Shown here one piece after another: positions 1 to 12,400 of a DNA stretch of 64,000 bases. The notes beneath the pieces are model-generated. The model was not told where the DNA came from. It saw nothing but the letters and a program-made list of their open reading frames with translations, and ran no database searches. This DNA comes from Clusia tigrina (lineage: Eukaryota; Arthropoda; Insecta; Diptera; Clusiidae): the NCBI GenBank assembly GCA_920105625.2, contig OV050031.1, positions 4,443,501 to 4,507,500 on the forward strand, in the 5' to 3' direction. The translations under genes were made by a program, and so were the position numbers. The first letter of the stretch is position 1. Each line of letters starts with the position of its first letter.

Positions 1-260
1 TTTCAATTTCTTTTGTCATTTGTTTGATTAAGCGTTGTTGTTACTTGTACTCGCAGTTGTTGCTGTAATCCAGTTGAAATTTATTCTATAATTTATTAGA
101 ATTATGCTTTATTTACAGACAAATTTATGTCGGTGCAAACTTGCACGGCAATACTGAAGGCAACCAAAATCTGAAGCGCTTCATTGGGCATGACTATGTT
201 TGCATACATATCTGGAACATTGTGCTCAGAGTGATTTGGTTTGACGTCAATCTGATAGAA

Positions 261-501
261 GCATACGGGGATGTGTCGCATACGGGGATATGCTGCATAC
301 CAGGATAAGTCGCATACGGTGATATGTCGCATACGGGGACGTATACGGGGATATGTTGCATACCAGGATAAGTCACATACGAAGATATTTCTCATACGGG
401 AATATGATTCTTACGGGGATATACATATGTCGTATAAGGGGATATGTCTCATACGGGGATATGTCTCATACGGGGATATGTCGCATACGGGGATATGTTG
501 C
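261..501. repeat. 17-bp minisatellite
   Basis: About 13 degenerate copies of a 17-bp unit of the form gcatacggggatatgtc. Because 17 is not a multiple of three, the array reads through all frames and produces spurious open frames on both strands with motifs such as YATYPRM. Confidence 0.9.
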
Positions 502-1576
502 TACTACAGAATACTGTTTACAAACTGATCTCTGGAAGGGTGGACTAAACTTTAAGACGGGGGAGCTCAATAGTATGTTTTAGGATGCACCTGAATATAC
601 TCAAGGACCTATTGATTATATACTTATTTACAAAAAGTACTCTGGAAGTGTATACAAATCAAGGACACACTTCCACATATCCACGCAAGGGAATATCAAA
701 GTCTTTCACCATCTCTTAGCGACTCGGACAGTGATAAACTTTTATTATTCCACGCATATTAATTAAATGGGATTTGCTCACAAGGTGATTGAAATAAAGC
801 CGAATGACTGAGCTGACGAATAGGACTCTATCTTCATTAATTTTGCTAGCTCAGTTCGCAAAAGGTTTCTTCGCAGATCTTAAATAGAATCAACTTTTTA
901 TCTTACCTGCACAGGAAATTAATGCATAGTTCTTAATGAAACGCTACAGAAAGGCAGAAATCAGATAATACCGTATCAGAAATAAGAGATTTCCATATCT
1001 TACAGTATTCCATATTTTATATCTTCGCCCCCAGAACAGCTTCAGTTTCACGGTTGATAGCTCTGACAAATCGAAAGGCTTCACCCATTGTTATACAAGG
1101 AGCTGATGTCAAAGAAGCCTACATGAATAGTTCTATCTTCAGTCAGGCAATCAGGAAGGACAACTAGAAATCCAAATGCCTGAATAGAGACGCAAATGAA
1201 TATACAATCTGTAAGTAAAGATTATGAATGATTATTGTCATTGATCAAATAAAACCTCCCTGAAGCCTGAAAGAAGTCACGTAGATAAAATCCCTTCAAC
1301 ACAGGAGTGTAAACGAAATATACGTACAACTTGAAGAAAAGACAATGATGGAAAAATGGAACACCTTTTGGTAGTACCGGCTTAGTGGTACACATAGATG
1401 TCGAACCGATACTGAAGTAGGGGTGGGGTATGATTGATATATGCCAATAAGGAAAGAAGTAACAACATTTCATACCAAATTTTATGACATGCAAAAATTG
1501 TGAGATCACAAAGAGTTTAGAATAAAGCATCGGTTTTGAAGGCTGTAAGCTATAGACTCTTCAGAGCATAGATAGA
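502..1576. other. AT-rich intergenic sequence, nothing recognised
   Basis: No gene, array or transposon signature is visible. A minus-strand open frame near 1222-1530 has no recognisable motif and ordinary AT-rich composition, so I treat it as chance. Confidence 0.5.
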
Positions 1577-1954
1577 TCCTCAGTTGTATTTTATATGCAA
1601 TATATGCACTCTCCCAGTGTATATGGAAAATTGTCTTAGTAACATCCTCATTCCGTACATTCTTCACGAAAGTAAAAATCTAGTGTTTCAGGACTAATCT
1701 CATTTCTACCTACCTATCTTGAATACTTATGGATATGATCCTTAATTCCGTGCTTTGATACTCAATCATGAAGATCCATAAGATTTTTGTGAAATCTGTG
1801 TACTTTAATTGGATAAGGTCAGTGAGCAGATAACTCCTCAGTTATATTTTACATGCGTAGAGGAGAGCTGTACTCTCAGAATGTATTTGGAAAATACTCT
1901 TATAATCATTTTTATTCCTTATATCCTTCACGAAACTAACTGTCCAGTGTTTCA
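1577..1954. repeat. diverged direct duplication (about 117 bp, 260 bp apart)
   Basis: 1577-1692 and 1837-1954 share the same succession of blocks: cctcagtt-tatttta, then gtactctc/gcactctc, then a tggaaaat block, then ccttcacgaaa, then cagtgtttcag. Divergence is high, so the duplication is old. Confidence 0.6.
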
Positions 1955-2339
1955 GCAGGTCATGCGGTTATATACTAATACTCCTTAGTCTTACTGTGTT
2001 CACAGATCTGGCCCTTTCCAGAGTCAAATGTTCTTTGAACCCACGACTATTTAGGGAGGGCTAAACTGGTGTGGTCTTCTTCAAGTTGTTTCATTATTCC
2101 GTCTTACATTCGTTGGTATCAGAGGTTGATAGTAGTTGTATAGGTTGTCATAGGACTAGTTATTAATAGGTGGAGGCTGTAATCTGGTTTATTATGTAGC
2201 TATGGTGCCATAGTTTTGCAGCTCCCTCATCTATCGCTTTGGTGGATGCTGTACTCATGTGTTCCAGAACTCGTATCAGGTAAATAAGTAAGCGGTATAC
2301 TCTGTTCAAAGCTATTCTGCAGTTTAACGCTACCTTCGA

Positions 2340-2690
2340 GGTATGCAAGTTTGTTGTTCAGGATTTGTTTCGGCTGTTCGAATAGATAGGAAAACCTCTT
2401 CTGGTCAGTTCTGGAGACTATTGTTTTCTTGCTTCTCATAAACTCTGGCAAGGCTTCCCATAAACTCTGGCAGGGCTGGAATGGAAACTGCTGTGGTTAT
2501 GAAATGCGAATTAAATTATAATTCTGCCTGTTTCTTTGTTCATGATTTGATTTGGCTGTTGGAATAGATATGAAAACCTCTTCGCGTCAGTTCTGGAGAT
2601 GATTGCTTTCTTGATTCCCCTTAACTCTGAGAGGGGTTCCCAATCCTGCCGTGGTTATGAAATGCGAATTAAATTCTAACTCCGCGTGTT
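2340..2690. repeat. two-copy diverged tandem repeat (about 190 bp unit)
   Basis: 2350-2470 and 2530-2640 share a block with the succession cggctgtt-gaatagata, gaaaacctcttc, gtcagttctggaga and aactctg. The motif gaaatgcgaattaaatt recurs at about 2500 and 2660. No coding capacity is recognised. Confidence 0.7.
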
Positions 2691-3760
2691 TCGTAATCAA
2701 TTCCCAGTCGACTCCTCCCGCCTAATTTGGATCCATTTCTATATTCAAGTTATGAAAATGAAGCAACTTCTGCAGTTCTCTGATAGAATTCTGACATGAT
2801 AAGAAAATGCTATTCAAAAATATTGATTAGGCATTCAACAATTGTTAAGAAGCACCTGAGATTCATTGTCGAGATATATTTCTGAAGCTATTAAAACTAT
2901 TTTAATTCCTTTTCTAAACTTTCCTTTTGCAGCCTTTGCTCTTCTCCACTTTTATGGCTCTCCCCAAACACAATTCGGCCATGAAATTACTTGTGATGTT
3001 TGCTCTATTCTGAGAGTGATTAAGTATCATTCCAATCATTATCATTCCGCTTACCTTTAACAAATTGCTCATGAAGATTTCCATCTAAGACGCAACCAAT
3101 TACAATTGAATTGGACGAAGTGCCTGGGACAGGTGTTTTCTGACACTTCCAACGAACTGCGACCGCGATGGAAATTCATAGAAGGGCAACTGCGAAACAC
3201 CAACAAAATAATAAACAAAAAGAAAAATCAATTTTGAGCGTTGTTTGGCAATGGATGAAGAACAATCAAGAACGAGAAGGAGAAACCATAAAAATATTGT
3301 TTCAGAAAGCGTGGAGGAACCTCGTCAGGGTCAGCTGAAGTCGCACTTGGAAATTAATTAATCAACGCACGGAGCGGAGAGTGTGGGCATGGAAGGTGAG
3401 TGTTCCCACACACTGAACACGCGGGCACGCCCTAAGTTGAGCCCTACGCTTGCTCGCGGCTAATTAAATGATTGATGTGGCCTGTGCAGCACCTTCTGCC
3501 TCGCATCTACTGCGCTCGAGACTAAGTTCCGTAAAAGTGCTAAAAAGTGCGTTGAGTTCGTTGTTAAGCCAGGCACGCTGCAACTGAGGGCGGCACCCTC
3601 ATAATTCGTAGCGTTAAGGGGCGGACAGAGCGCGCTCCATAGTGAGTCTTGGCCAGTTGGCAGCTTTATTAAAGCCAATTTAGCACTGCAATTGCCTGCG
3701 TAGGCCGCAGCAGCAGTTCGAATTGGATATGTTGGAGGTGCTGTGGTGGCACTGATCGTA

Positions 3761-3761
3761 T

Positions 3762-3802
<41 letters not shown>
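3761..3802. repeat. (TG)n microsatellite
   Basis: About 20 TG dinucleotides with one A interruption near the 5' end. Confidence 0.95.
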
Positions 3803-3803
<1 letters not shown>

Positions 3804-4140
3804 ATTTGGTATGCTTTTCTACTCTTCTTGCCTTACACTTTCCGCGGAGGGCGGTGGTTAGCAATTAAACGGTAGGCAATTTGTGAATGATACGCAAACG
3901 CCTTCGAATTTTGCGGGCGATGAGAGGCAATTGTGCCCCATATCGCAGCTCCCTTAATGCCTCGCTGGTTTACTGTGTGGTCACAGTTTTCTAACACCTT
4001 CTCAAGTGCCCTCGGTGAGGAATTGTTCACACGCCACTTTATTTTTAGTACTCGCACGTATCGCTTTCCTTAGGGACCCTCATTTCGTGGCTTAACTTCT
4101 TGGTCAGTTCTGCTTGTCAACTGCGTTGTAACAATCGTCG

Positions 4141-4230
4141 TTGCTGCTCATGCTGTTGCTGATCATGTTGTTGTTGTTCATGTTGTTGTTGTTCGTGTTG
4201 TTGTTGTTCATGTTGTTGTTGTTGTTGCTC
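4141..4230. repeat. TTG/CTG-type trinucleotide repeat
   Basis: An interrupted run of ttg with tca and tcg interruptions. The opposite strand reads as Asn/Met-rich low complexity and is not a gene. Confidence 0.9.
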
Positions 4231-4735
4231 CTCTGCCTGTGTTTCGCTGTGACAAAACTGCAGTTAAACTCATTAAAATTAAACGCTGACAAGATAAGAG
4301 GAGACACTTGTACGACAAATTGTTAAAATGCTATGCAGACAGCGGCGCATGCGCCTTGCGTACGTCGCTGGCTTGTTCGACGTCACTTCCACAAATTTAT
4401 GTGCGTTTGTGTTCTCGCTCTGAATGCGTTCGCTGACGACAATTTCAGGTCGGACGCCGCTTTAGTGGCACACAATTTGTTGGCCTTTTCAAATTAATCT
4501 ATATTTATGTCTTTTATCGCTCCACTTCCAACTCCCGGTGCAGCGAGTGCGTATTTACGATGCCTCTTCTTTACTCCTAAAATGTCTTCTATAATGCCAA
4601 ATTATGATTGGAGTTAAATTTACCGTTTCTCTTGAAACTGTTTTAGCAGATATTGAGGAAAGCATCACTAGAACGGTGAGGTTACTCATCGCCTTATGAT
4701 GAAGATAGTAATTTAAGGGTATTATTATGTGAAAA

Positions 4736-5120
4736 GAGATTGAGTTTGAAATCATGGATAAGAGTAGCTGAAATCCTGAAGATTTGATCTGGATCTAAGA
4801 GGCTAAACCAAAGAGATAGAGTTTGAAATCATGGATAATAGTAGCTGAGTTCCTGAAGATTTGAACTGGATCTAAGAGGCTAAACCAAAGAGATTGAGTT
4901 TGAAATCATGGATAATAGTAGCTGAGTTCCTGAAGATTTGAACTGGATCTAAGAGGCTGAACCAAAGAGATTGAGTTTGAAATCATGGATAATAGTAGCT
5001 GAGTTCCTGAAGATTTGAACTGGATCTAAGAGGCTAAACCAAAGAGATTGAGTTTGAAATCATGGATAATAGTAGCTGAGTTCCTGAAGATTTGATCCGG
5101 CTCTAAGAGGCTAAACCAAA
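4736..5120. repeat. 77-bp tandem repeat, five copies
   Basis: Copies start at 4736, 4813, 4890, 4967 and 5044. Each begins gagat-gagtttgaaatcatgg and ends aagaggctaaaccaaa. The middle copies are almost identical, implying recent homogenisation. Confidence 0.95.
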
Positions 5121-5181
5121 TTACTGTTTAGGGAGTCAACGAAAACTGAATAAGATACTAAGGTAAGCGGATCTATGACTA

Positions 5182-5286
5182 AAGAGAAGGGTTGGAAGTA
5201 GTTTAAGGGTCGGAAGTAGACTAAAGAAAAGGGTTGGAAGTAGTGGAAGGGTTGGAAGTAGTGTAAGGGTTGGAAGTAGTGTATTT
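5182..5286. repeat. 18-bp minisatellite
   Basis: About six copies of a unit close to gggttggaagtagtgtaa, directly abutting the tail of a LINE family A fragment. Confidence 0.85.
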
Positions 5287-5305
5287 GTAGGAAAGTGCCT
5301 GATAG

Positions 5306-5600
5306 ATAGATAGAATTGGGTTAGGAGAACCGCTGTAGAAAGCAGTCTCCCATGCCCTTTGTACTATTCGCCCGGAAGTAGCAAGAATATAGAGGGTTGC
5401 TGAAAGGAAAGGTAAGTTACATCTTTCCAATTATTTTGCCTCTTTTATGAATCTCAGAAGTCTGTCCTTGGATAAGGAATGTGCATTGTCCATTCTCAAT
5501 ACATCTGGACTCTAATAAGCTCTTCCACATTCTGGCAAAGGCAAAGGTGACTACCGCTTCCTCGGTACCTTCGTATTCATCGACTATTCTACCTTTATTA
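5306..5600 (-). pseudogene. LINE family A fragment (3' end, second copy)
   Basis: On the minus strand the sequence is alignable by eye with the 3' end of the RNase-H LINE at 16713-18060. It shares the C-terminal block RLLRFIKE (around 5450-5480), the 3' UTR block containing ggcat and the tetranucleotide tail gatagatagatag (5306-5318 on +). The 5' boundary is unclear. Non-functional. Confidence 0.65.
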
Positions 5601-6850
5601 ATTTTGGTGAAGGAGAAGGTTGCAAGTATGTATAAGATCGCTGGATTTATATGGATTACGTGAGGTTATGTAAGGTTGGGTTAGATTAGAGTGAGTTTCA
5701 CAACCCAATTCGAATTTGAGGATCAGTTTTTATCATACAATTTCATCCACCACTGTGTTATCTACGACTTTGTTCCAACATTGACGTCGCCTGCAGCTTT
5801 GGCTGGATTAGGAGAGCTTTAATCCTCGTCCCAAATAAAGGATTTCTTTCAGATTGTTGAGGAATGCTTCTACCAAAGCTAGAAGATCGGTGACAACTAT
5901 AATATGGAGGCTGAAAATTATAACCAATGTTTTTCTTATAGGCTCGATATATAATAATAATTTCCAGGATCATTTGATAAGCTCTTTAAAAACTGATTAT
6001 AAAAAAATGTCCGAATATATCCAAAAGACACTCAGTAGGAAAATTGGAAGTTATGTTGCCACTATAGAATGCTCTTCTACTAATTCCAAGACAGATAAAA
6101 GAAGAGTTCCCTTCACTTCTTTCTTTTATTATCAATGTTTCATACATAAACAAGTTTAACTCCTAAATTAACATCTCATAACTAATCGCAAACTTAATCG
6201 GGAATAAAAAGCAGCACTTTTTTATATCGCCATAAATTAAAGGAGAATGCGTAAAATGTCTTTCAAGGCTGCTCTGGTGTTTATTTGCATCATTAAACCT
6301 GAAACAGTGGCCGAATGGGTTCTACGAAACTTTCCAATTCATCAGACCAGAGGAGCAGAATAAATGAGAAGAATCATTAAAAGACTATCAACAAGATCGC
6401 ACGCTTAAAATATGCGTTAGCAAAACCCGCTAAAAGCAAAACAGTTATTTAAGGAAATTATTAAAGAGATTGCAACAAAGACGAATGAAATAATGACGGC
6501 TGAGACATCATCATGTGCCTGATTGATTTCAGTGTGACTCCTTCGAAAGTGCCACTTGAGTCTGCTTTGAATTTGAGCTAAAATGGAAGCGGTACATTTA
6601 AAGTGTGTGCTTCAGCTGTCAGGGAGACGGCCAATTTGTTCTATAGCTGACTCCGAAAGGGTGGAGAAACTTTATAATGCCAAGGAATAATGTCAGAGAA
6701 GGACCAAGTGACGTTAGATGGCTCTGCAGAGGGAATAATTGGAAACCAAAGGCCATTCATGGCGTTTACAAATAAAACAAGGAAAGAGAGCTTAATTACT
6801 GTGTGTTAAACTATACTGGTAACACCCAGAAAGAGGCGTGGTAGGTAACG
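5601..6850. other. AT-rich intergenic sequence, nothing recognised
   Basis: No array, transposon end or coding motif was recognised. The open frame at 5854-6159 shows no family signature. Confidence 0.5.
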
Positions 6851-6854
6851 ATAT

Positions 6855-7475
6855 ATTCCACATAATATTCTACAGGATATATTCTACATGGTAGGTATGG
6901 GCATATTCTACATGATAGGTATGAATATATTCTACATGCTAGGTATGGGCATATTCTACATAATAGGTATGAATATATTCTACATGGTAGGTATGGACAT
7001 ATTCTACATAATAGGTATGAATATATTCTACATGGTAGGTATGGACATATTCTACATGATAGGTATGAATATATTCTACATGGTAGGTATGGACATATTC
7101 TATATGATAGGTATGAATATATTCTACATGGTAGGTATGGACATATTCTACATGATAGGTATGAATATATTCTACATGGTAGGTATGGACATATTCTACA
7201 TGATAGGTATGAATATATTCTACATGGTAGGTATGGACATATTCTACATGATAGGTATGAATATATTCTACATGGTAGGTATGGACATATTCTACATAAT
7301 AGGTATGAATATATTCTACATGGTAGGTATGGACATATTCTACATGATAGGTATGAATATATTCTACATGGTAGGTATGGACATATTCTTTATGATAGGT
7401 ATGAATATATTCTACATGGTAGGTATGGACATATTCTACATGATATTCTACAGGATATACTCTACATGGTAGGTA
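6855..7475. repeat. 48-bp higher-order minisatellite (24 + 24)
   Basis: About 12 copies of a 48-bp unit made of two diverged 24-bp halves: ggtaggtatggacatattct followed by acat, and gataggtatgaatatattct followed by acat. Copies are nearly identical. Since 24 is a multiple of three and the unit lacks stops, it creates a 194-codon + strand open frame repeating MVGMDIFYMIGMNIFY, which I regard as an artefact of the period. Confidence 0.95.
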
Positions 7476-7949
7476 TGAAAATAGTTTACGTTCTTGATCA
7501 AAGTCACAAGCTGAGTCGATTTACCCACATCTGTCTGCTCATGAGTCTATCTCTGAACCCTTTGCTTTCAAACTTTATTTTAATACAATATCACATAAAC
7601 ACTTCCTGGACCTTAGAACAGAAACAGATTCCTGGATGAACAAAATCGGACATACTCGTATGTACCTATATAGACATGCCACCGATGCCACCGCATTTAA
7701 AATGACCACAGCATGGATCCAATTCATTCTAATACAATTTCGAGGCAATGTACATTTGTTCAAACTCGGCTCTAGACAACTTGTGGGCAGCTTATATAGA
7801 CTATTACACCCTCTAGTCACACATATCCTTCTATTGAGACTTATACAATAATTTTGAAGGATATTCGTTCATACCCTAATCAAACATTTTCTTAAGTTGA
7901 GATTTATACAAGATTTGTGGAGCAAATTTGATATATCAGATCATTATAT

Positions 7950-8420
7950 CACTATATTAAAAGTGATCGGCGGTCGAAAAAGGACACGCCCAACTATCAT
8001 GTAAGTAATTCTTGAGCTTAGGTCCTGTTGATAGGATATAAAAAGAAAATGTATATAAATGTGGTGAAGAACGTTTGATCGTTACTAGTCTGCTGCTAAA
8101 AATGGATATCATACTTCCCAATGCCACGCCTATAATTTATATATTTTTATAAAAGTGGTTCTATATATAAATTATCAACTAAATTTTCCATTGTGGATCA
8201 CAGTGTCACTATAATTACTAAACAAATAATGGGCTGATGAACCCCAATCACACACCCCTAGTTGAACTCCAATGCTTAACCGATGAACCCCAATCATACA
8301 CGCTTACTTGAACTCCAATGCTTAACTGATGAACCGCAATCATACACGCCTACTTGAACTCCAATGCCCCACCTACTGCATAATCTGAGATCAATATACT
8401 TCATAGATAAATATACAAGA
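7950..8420. repeat. dispersed repeat fragment with 46-bp tandem core
   Basis: 8236-8373 holds three copies of a 46-bp unit (gatgaaccccaatcatacac... ending aactccaatgctta) starting at 8236, 8282 and 8328. The flanks carry the ggacacgccca and ccacgcc motifs seen again at 22540-23650, suggesting one dispersed family. Confidence 0.7.
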
Positions 8421-9360
8421 TTTATCCTAAAAATTGGCCATACTCGTACAACATGGGATAGACTCATACTCCAGTGACCAATGAGGATGTAATATTACAC
8501 CAGCCATGCCCACTCTCATATACAATTCAACTCTATAAAAAAGTGCTTGTACAAAGATCCATGTTCAGTGTTAAGTTATGTAGTTCCAATATCATCGGGT
8601 TTAATTCGCACGTCTACTTCACTTTTATGAGGCGTGGTTTGATAAATTATCGTATGGTAAAAGGGCTCTCGTAGTCCTTTCAACTCCACTTCAGCTTTAG
8701 ATTTTGGTTTTTATTATATTGATGTTGAGTGAGTTGCTTTGAACCGATCATACAGGTTTACATGGGAGTGAGGTCATTGCTATGTGCGCGTCTCTCTATT
8801 TGAAGGTGTGTGTGTGCAATTCTTACAGGAGTAATATTTCAGGGACCTTTGCGTTCAGTTACTGCTCTAAGCCTTTTCTTATTAGCAACATTTCTTGATA
8901 TCATCTCCATGAACTGTCAGTCAGTAATACACTTGTTAAGGTATCACTTGAGAAGATATTCTCCGCGATAAGTAGCCGGGTAGTATAGAAAATATATGGT
9001 AGGGGGAAGGGGTAGGTATGGTTTAAACACCAAGCAAAAATCAAGGAATCGGCTCACAGAGTCTTAAGAAGTAATTTGGTCTGTAGTTGATGAATAGTCT
9101 TCAGATAATGCCTGCAACAGCAATTTGGAAGAAATCTTCTCTTTGCTATTTTGTAATTTATGGTATCTCTTTTGCCGTGTGTAGGGAAAGGGGCTCCTTC
9201 AGCATAATCCATGTGAATGACCCCTTTAAGTTATACGGTAACTCAGAACATTGCTGAAGCATTACTACTTTATTTATCACTGTGACTTTCTTAATGATGT
9301 ACTGCTGAGTGGATTAAGACAGAAACTGCCACCAAATTCACTGTGTGCCACAACTCAGTT
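8421..9360. other. intergenic sequence, nothing recognised
   Basis: No tandem array, transposon end or coding signature is visible. Confidence 0.4.
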
Positions 9361-9384
9361 AAGACTGCAAACATGATTGAATCA

Positions 9385-10007
9385 CTGAATCACAAACTGA
9401 GCCTCCACTGCAAGCTGATGAAACTGAGCCTCCACTGCAACCTGATGAAGCTGAGTCTATGCAGCCTACTGATGACGCTGAGCCTGCGCAGCGCCGTCTG
9501 ATGAAGCTGAGTCTGTGTAATCTACTGATGAAGCTGAGCCTTCACAGCTTCCTGATGAAGCTGAGCTTCCACAGCAACCTGATGAAGCTGAACCTGCGTA
9601 GCAACTGATGAAGCTGAGCCTTCACAGCAACTTGATGAAGTTGAGCCTGTGCAGCGCCGACTGATGAAGCTGAGTCTGTGCAGCGCCGACTGATAAAGCT
9701 GAGCCTGCGGAGCCAACTGTTGAAGCTGAGCCTGAGGAGCCAACTGATGAAACTGAGCCTGCGCAGCCAACTGATGAAGCCCAGCCTGCGCAGCGCCGAC
9801 TGATGAAGCCGAGCCTGTGTAATCTACTGATGAAGCTGAGCCTGTGCAGCGACGACTAATTAAGCTGAGCTTGCACAGCCTACTGATGAAGCTGAATCTG
9901 CGCAGCGCCCACTGATGAAGTTGAGCCTCCACAGAAACCTGATGAAGCTGAGCCTCCACAGCAACCTGATGAAGCTGAGCCTGCGTAGCGCCGACTGATG
10001 AAGCTGG
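9385..10007. repeat. 27/30-bp minisatellite
   Basis: More than 20 copies of ctgatgaagctgagcctg joined by variable cagc-type linkers, with unit length alternating around 27-30 bases. The minus strand shows open frames repeating AQLHQ and RRLSFI. These follow from units near multiples of three and are not a gene. Confidence 0.92.
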
Positions 10008-10009
10008 AA

Positions 10010-10800
10010 GTCACTCGACCACTGTAATGAAGTGCGCTGTGGCAAACTGGACATTTGTGGTGCGATCGCTATCAAAATCAAATCGTATGAGTTCAGATTT
10101 TTGTCAGATCTTGCCTGGTGGTGTGGGCCCTTGCGCTTGGAGTCACTTTTGATGGCGCTTTGATTTTGTTTTGCTTGTTTTTCTTTGTTATTTTTCATGC
10201 ATTTAAAATTTTCATTGCCGCATTTTAAATGTGAAAAAAATGTAGAAAAAAACAACGTTTAAGCGCCATCATTTATTATTCGAGCGCGGTTTGCGGCGCT
10301 TTTTCTCGTTTTCCTTTCAGTTTTCGTATTTATACCGGAATTTATGTGATTTTTATGCGTAGACATAATTATGGCCGTCTTAAAAACGTTATTAAAGTAT
10401 TGACTCCGGCCGGCACACTCGTGCGGTCCGGCCGATGTGTCCGTTGTCATAAATTATAAATTTTTATGCGTAAATTAATGACATCGTTCGGTTTAGAATG
10501 TTTATCTCTTTTTAAAATAATTATTATTAATGTTATAGTAAACTGGATTAGCTGGAATTGGATGAGTGCAATGACGGGGCATGTTAAACGGGGATCATTC
10601 AAATGCCTTTTGTGCGGAGCAGATTCAAGTAGTTGAGTCGTCTGCTCAGTGACACTGAAACATTTTGTGGTTTGAGGGTCCACTCGTAGACAAGCGGATG
10701 GGAGTCTGAATATGTGGAGTCTTTGCGGTTTTAGTAGTGCCCAAAGTAATACACACTGAACTGGACCTTTTGGTTGAAGAAGTACCAAAGTTGTTAACTA
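10010..10800. other. low-repeat island 2 (candidate regulatory DNA)
   Basis: A sharp change from the array to unique, AT-rich but structured sequence. The 14-mer TTTTTATGCGTAGA at 10350-10363 recurs with one change at 10461-10474. TTTATG cores are the kind bound by Caudal/Abd-B homeodomains. This is suggestive only. Confidence 0.3.
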
Positions 10801-11223
10801 TTTACAATCACCATATTAAAATGTATTTATATGTTTGGTTATTTATGTCCATGAGTCCACAGAACAAAAATATTTTAACTACTCATAAATAAAGTCAGTT
10901 CGTGCGAGTACTGAATGAATATAGCAAACAGATTCAATGGAAGTGGAGTTCATCATGACGAGTTTCATGTCAAACTTATCTTGTGATGTGAGGTCTGAGA
11001 GAATCATTTTTAATGTTATCGCCATGGCACAATTTCCAAATAAAGAGAGGAACATATAAAAGTTTAATCCTATAAAAAATAATACTGCCATATAGTCTGT
11101 TGATAGCAATAATCTACGATTAGATCATTGGGTTAGTTCAGTAATGAATAAGAGGAAGAATTCCACAGATGAATGCGTGTGTGATATGGTTCATTATTCT
11201 GTAATATGATTAGAAAAATTGCC

Positions 11224-11585
11224 GATTCATTCATGAATCATATCCAACAAGTAAACTGACAAACTAGCTTCTCTGATCTGAACAATTAATTTCCCCGGTG
11301 ATATGTTAAAGCCACACAAAGCGTATCCACTTTCGAGATATGATCACAGAAAGAGGCGATTCATTCATGAATCTTATCCACGAAGTAAAGGGGCAACTTA
11401 ACTTCACTGCTCTGAACAATTAATATCCCCAATGATATGTTAAAGCATATCCACTTTTGAGATATGATCACAGAAACAGGCGATTCATTCATAAATCATG
11501 TGCAAGAAGTGAAATTGCCAATTTCTATTCTGCTTTGAACTAGTAAATATTCCTCGATGCTGTGTTAAAGCCCCACAAAGTATGA
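11224..11585. repeat. about 124-134-bp tandem repeat, three copies
   Basis: Copies start at 11224, 11358 and 11482 with gattcattcat-aatc and end near gatatgatcacagaaa. They are moderately diverged. Confidence 0.85.
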
Positions 11586-11772
11586 TCCTCTACCGGAGAC
11601 ACTTGCCCAAATATTGTGGTAAGACTAAATGACTTGTGAAATGCAAAATGAGAGAATCTCTCAATTTAATACGATTGTATACTATATTCTAGAGTACAGT
11701 TGATGGAACAGTAATATAGATTATTTCCAGAGATGCTTCATTGTTGAGTACTACGCCTAAAACCAGGGTATT

Positions 11773-11891
11773 AGATTAGATTTAGATTTATTTGAGGGTG
11801 TTATGCACCGCGACCTGAAACATCTATTGTGATGCCCCTATTTATTTGAAAGATGACGATAGTCTCATCTATAAATCTTCTCTCAGGAAAA
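11773..11891 (-). mobile_element. LINE family D, 3'-end insertion with 14-bp target-site duplication
   Basis: A 119-bp segment closely resembling the 3' ends at 24820-25019 and 41592-41806. It is flanked by a perfect direct repeat AAAACCAGGGTATT at 11759-11772 and 11892-11905. The low-coordinate end is the AGATTAGATTTAG-like tail, so the element reads on the minus strand. Severe 5' truncation and a target-site duplication are hallmarks of target-primed reverse transcription. Confidence 0.85.
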
Positions 11892-12054
11892 AAAACCAGG
11901 GTATTGCTGAAACATAATTCCAGGTGGTGCCATATAGCTAATGTTGATTCAGAAACTTCAACAAAACCAGGCTATTCTTGACTCCATGGATTGGAGGTAA
12001 TACAATATAGTAAATGTGGGTCCAGAAAACTCTCTAAGAAGCTTAAGTTTTAGT

Positions 12055-12400
12055 ACCAGAGAACACAGAGAAAATAAACTCTTTTTCGCTGCCAGCGTCC
12101 GTAGCGGACACACCACGTTTTAGAGTGGATTCACCACGATTCTGAGTGGATTCAACACGATTTTCAGTGGATTCACCACAATTTTGAGTGGATTCACCAC
12201 GATTCTGAGTGGATTCATCACGATTTTCAGTGGCTTTATCAACAACGTCCGTCTGCTTTATATCGATGCTTTGCCGTTTGACGTTTAAGTTTCCTTTCTC
12301 TGTGTTCTCTGGTGGACACACCACGATTCTGAGTGGATTTACCACGATTTTGAGTGGATTCGTGTACAACGTCCGTCTGCTTTATATCGATGCTTTGCCG
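12055..12400. repeat. 21-bp minisatellite framed by an inverted 19-mer
   Basis: The 21-bp unit (gattctgagtggattcacca with one more base) is repeated in 12114-12232 and again at 12318-12364. The 19-mer accagagaacacagagaaa at 12055-12073 is perfectly inverted at 12295-12313. The block acaacgtccgtctgctttat and its continuation into ctttgccgtttgacgtttaa occurs twice (12242-12292, 12365-12413). Confidence 0.85.

Larger units (their letters stand above)
3080..4520. other. low-repeat, mixed-composition island 1 (candidate regulatory DNA)
   Basis: This stretch is higher in GC than its flanks and free of long arrays, carrying only short TG and TTG microsatellites. It resembles the texture of unique non-coding DNA around fly developmental genes. 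No binding-site cluster is claimed and no open frame looks real. Confidence 0.3.

Noticed and set aside
6888..7472. Membrane protein gene of 194 residues
   Set aside because: The frame is an artefact of a stop-free 24-bp period and lies entirely inside the array.
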